The notes under the pieces were generated by a model, which worked only from the letters and a program-made list of their open reading frames with translations, had not been told where the DNA came from and searched no databases. Source: Rubripirellula tenax (GTDB lineage: Bacteria; Planctomycetota; Planctomycetia; Pirellulales; Pirellulaceae). From it: a stretch of 64,000 bases of DNA. The DNA lies in the NCBI RefSeq assembly GCF_007860125.1, contig NZ_SJPW01000008.1, forward strand, positions 285,553 through 349,552, written 5' to 3'. Made by a program: the position numbers and the translations under genes. Positions 62,667 to 64,000 of this stretch are shown here, piece after piece (the first letter of the stretch is position 1; every line of letters starts with the position of its first letter).

Positions 62667-64000
62667 TAGGTCATCTCCGTTTCTGCGGCCCCAGCCGAAA
62701 GCAAAAACTCGGCGTCCGAAAGCAACGGTTCGTCCCAACGCAAACGCAGAACGCCATCGTTTTGCAATTGTTCGATCGTCGAGTGGTGGCTTTCACGGAT
62801 GCGAGCCTCCGCCGCGCGGACACGACCCCGGCTCTGCGAAACAGAAATCACGATCATTGCAAACAACGCCGTCGGCAGGACGGACAAAATCAAGCTGGTC
62901 AACATCATGGCCAAGTCAGGCCGCGGGAACGCATCGATGTCACCGCCAAGATCACGCAGTGTGACCAGGCTGGCGTCGAAATAGCTGCGGTAAAGCGCGA
63001 CGACCGGTCCAGCCATCAAGAACCAAAAAATTGCAGTTCCGATCAATCCGCATAACATCGCCATGGTTGATGTGATGGAGACGCGATCGACTTCGGAATC
63101 AAAGATTTGTTGCGATCGTTCTTGTAACGTATCAATGCCCGATAGATACGCGACCTGGCCCCGCGATTCTGTATCGGTTAGCGAAGGTGTCGAGTGGCGT
63201 TTTCCGTCACGAAGTGCGGCAACTTCGTCACGAAATCGGACGGCCAGCGGCCCCAGTCGATCGGCGACGGCTGCATCGCTTCGCCTGCGAAGACCGTCGC
63301 GCAGGTCTGACTGGGCGTCACGATCAGACGTCAAATTCTTTGTCGTTGTCCACATGGCGCTTATTAGCGAGGGCAGCGACCCGGACAACGACATCAGCAC
63401 GCGATCCCAAGCGCCGTGCGTCAGATTTAGAATCGCAAGTTGAGTCCGATAGGGAAACCAGAACGCTGCGGTCTCGTTCAACAGCGACAGCCGCAGTCGC
63501 GACCGCACGGCCGCCTGCAGCGAACTGCCGCTGCCGACCAACGACTCGGCGACCTGCAACGGCAATTTGCGAGCTTCTTCGTTGAGCCGTCGGACTGCCG
63601 CGGTCAGATCTGGCAGGCGATCCCTCAGTATCGAATGCAATGCTGCTCGGAACCGCGAGTCCAACGCTGACAAACGGGTGCTGCGACGTCGATCGCCTTC
63701 CCACACTTCGCCGATTTCTGAATTCAATCGTTCCGCAATCGTTTCGGCAGCCGCGGCGCCGACATCGTTCTCGCTGCGATCGCCGACGTCAAAGTCTTCC
63801 ACGATCACGGGTGCGACCACGCGGCTGGTCGGTGCTGCTTTTCGCATTCGTGCGATGAACGCGTCGATGTCGGTATCAAGTGAATCGTCGCGGCGGACGG
63901 CGTTGACCACTGGGATCACGATCGTTCCCTCACTCGCCTCGGTCAGCAGCGCCACCGTTTCGCTGCGCAGTTGATCGCGGCGAACCACTAACAACAAAAC
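62666..64000 (-). CDS. GTPase-like membrane protein, 3' part, cut by window end
   Basis: 444 codons are visible; the frame stays open to the edge, so the N-terminus lies beyond. The first visible residues, LLVVRRDQLRSETVALLTEASEGTIVIPVVNAVRRDD, look like the second half of a P-loop GTPase (strand, NKxD-like NAVRRDD). A helical, Arg/Leu-rich region follows and then two membrane helices (AMLCGLIGTAIFWFLMAGPVVALY and MLTSLILSVLPTALFAMIVI). This resembles dynamin-like or YcjX/DUF2868-type membrane GTPases, but the G1 motif is outside the window, so the call stays tentative. It is coupled to the ExbB-like gene. Confidence 0.5.
   Translation of the reverse strand, partial: VLLLVVRRDQLRSETVALLTEASEGTIVIPVVNAVRRDDSLDTDIDAFIARMRKAAPTSRVVAPVIVEDFDVGDRSENDVGAAAAETIAERLNSEIGEVWEGDRRRSTRLSALDSRFRAALHSILRDRLPDLTAAVRRLNEEARKLPLQVAESLVGSGSSLQAAVRSRLRLSLLNETAAFWFPYRTQLAILNLTHGAWDRVLMSLSGSLPSLISAMWTTTKNLTSDRDAQSDLRDGLRRRSDAAVADRLGPLAVRFRDEVAALRDGKRHSTPSLTDTESRGQVAYLSGIDTLQERSQQIFDSEVDRVSITSTMAMLCGLIGTAIFWFLMAGPVVALYRSYFDASLVTLRDLGGDIDAFPRPDLAMMLTSLILSVLPTALFAMIVISVSQSRGRVRAAEARIRESHHSTIEQLQNDGVLRLRWDEPLLSDAEFLLSAGAAETEMT

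Overview
The window looks like a chromosomal segment of a planctomycete, most likely a Pirellulaceae (Rhodopirellula-like) marine bacterium. The gene families show this: two DUF1559 pilin-like proteins with H-X9-DG C-termini, an iduronate-sulfatase-type sulfatase, a BBP7-like outer-membrane barrel, a DUF1570 protein, a soluble Ser/Thr kinase beside an ECF sigma factor, and many exported proteins without known function. Shine-Dalgarno sequences are weak or absent at many starts and tight ATGA/GTGA overlaps are common. I saw no rRNA, tRNA, insertion sequence, prophage or CRISPR array.

Layout. 0-6.4 kb: sulfatase; a DUF1559 protein; then a + strand cluster of a cysteine-rich anchored protein, a 45-codon small ORF with a strong Shine-Dalgarno, a second DUF1559 protein and a PepSY-TM protein. 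6.7-11.4 kb: Ser/Thr kinase, then four end-overlapping genes (ECF sigma factor, membrane protein in the anti-sigma position, two exported proteins). 11.6-17.6 kb: hypothetical protein, two-gene heterodimeric ABC exporter, M42-like aminopeptidase, Cu/Zn superoxide dismutase. 17.7-20.9 kb: exported metallophosphoesterase with a LamG domain, and an endonuclease/exonuclease/phosphatase lipoprotein. 21.4-27.4 kb: circularly permuted ATP-grasp, alpha-E and transglutaminase/DUF2126 genes. 27.5-36.2 kb: BBP7-like barrel, UbiB-type kinase, iron-type ABC permease, DUF1570 protease-like protein, alpha/beta hydrolase, small acetyltransferase-like protein, Rieske ferredoxin. 36.3-44 kb: M16 peptidase, Met/Asp-rich exported protein, acyltransferase 3, DUF4261-like protein. 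44-53.3 kb: HD-GYP and Hpt-like pair, giant TPR-like anchored protein, DUF900 hydrolase, exported methyltransferase, small membrane protein. 53.2-58.8 kb: MoxR, DUF58, TgpA-type transglutaminase and cytidylate kinase in one - strand run. 58.8-64 kb: DUF547 protein, exported agmatine-deiminase-like protein, small membrane protein, ExbB/MotA channel and the 3' part of a GTPase-like membrane protein that leaves the window.

The best candidates for a less-described system are the cysteine-rich/DUF1559/PepSY locus with its in-frame upstream ORF, the kinase/ECF sigma/exported-protein chain, the ATP-grasp/alpha-E/transglutaminase operon, and the ExbB-like channel coupled to a GTPase-like membrane protein. 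All functional statements rest on reading motifs by eye; no database search was run.
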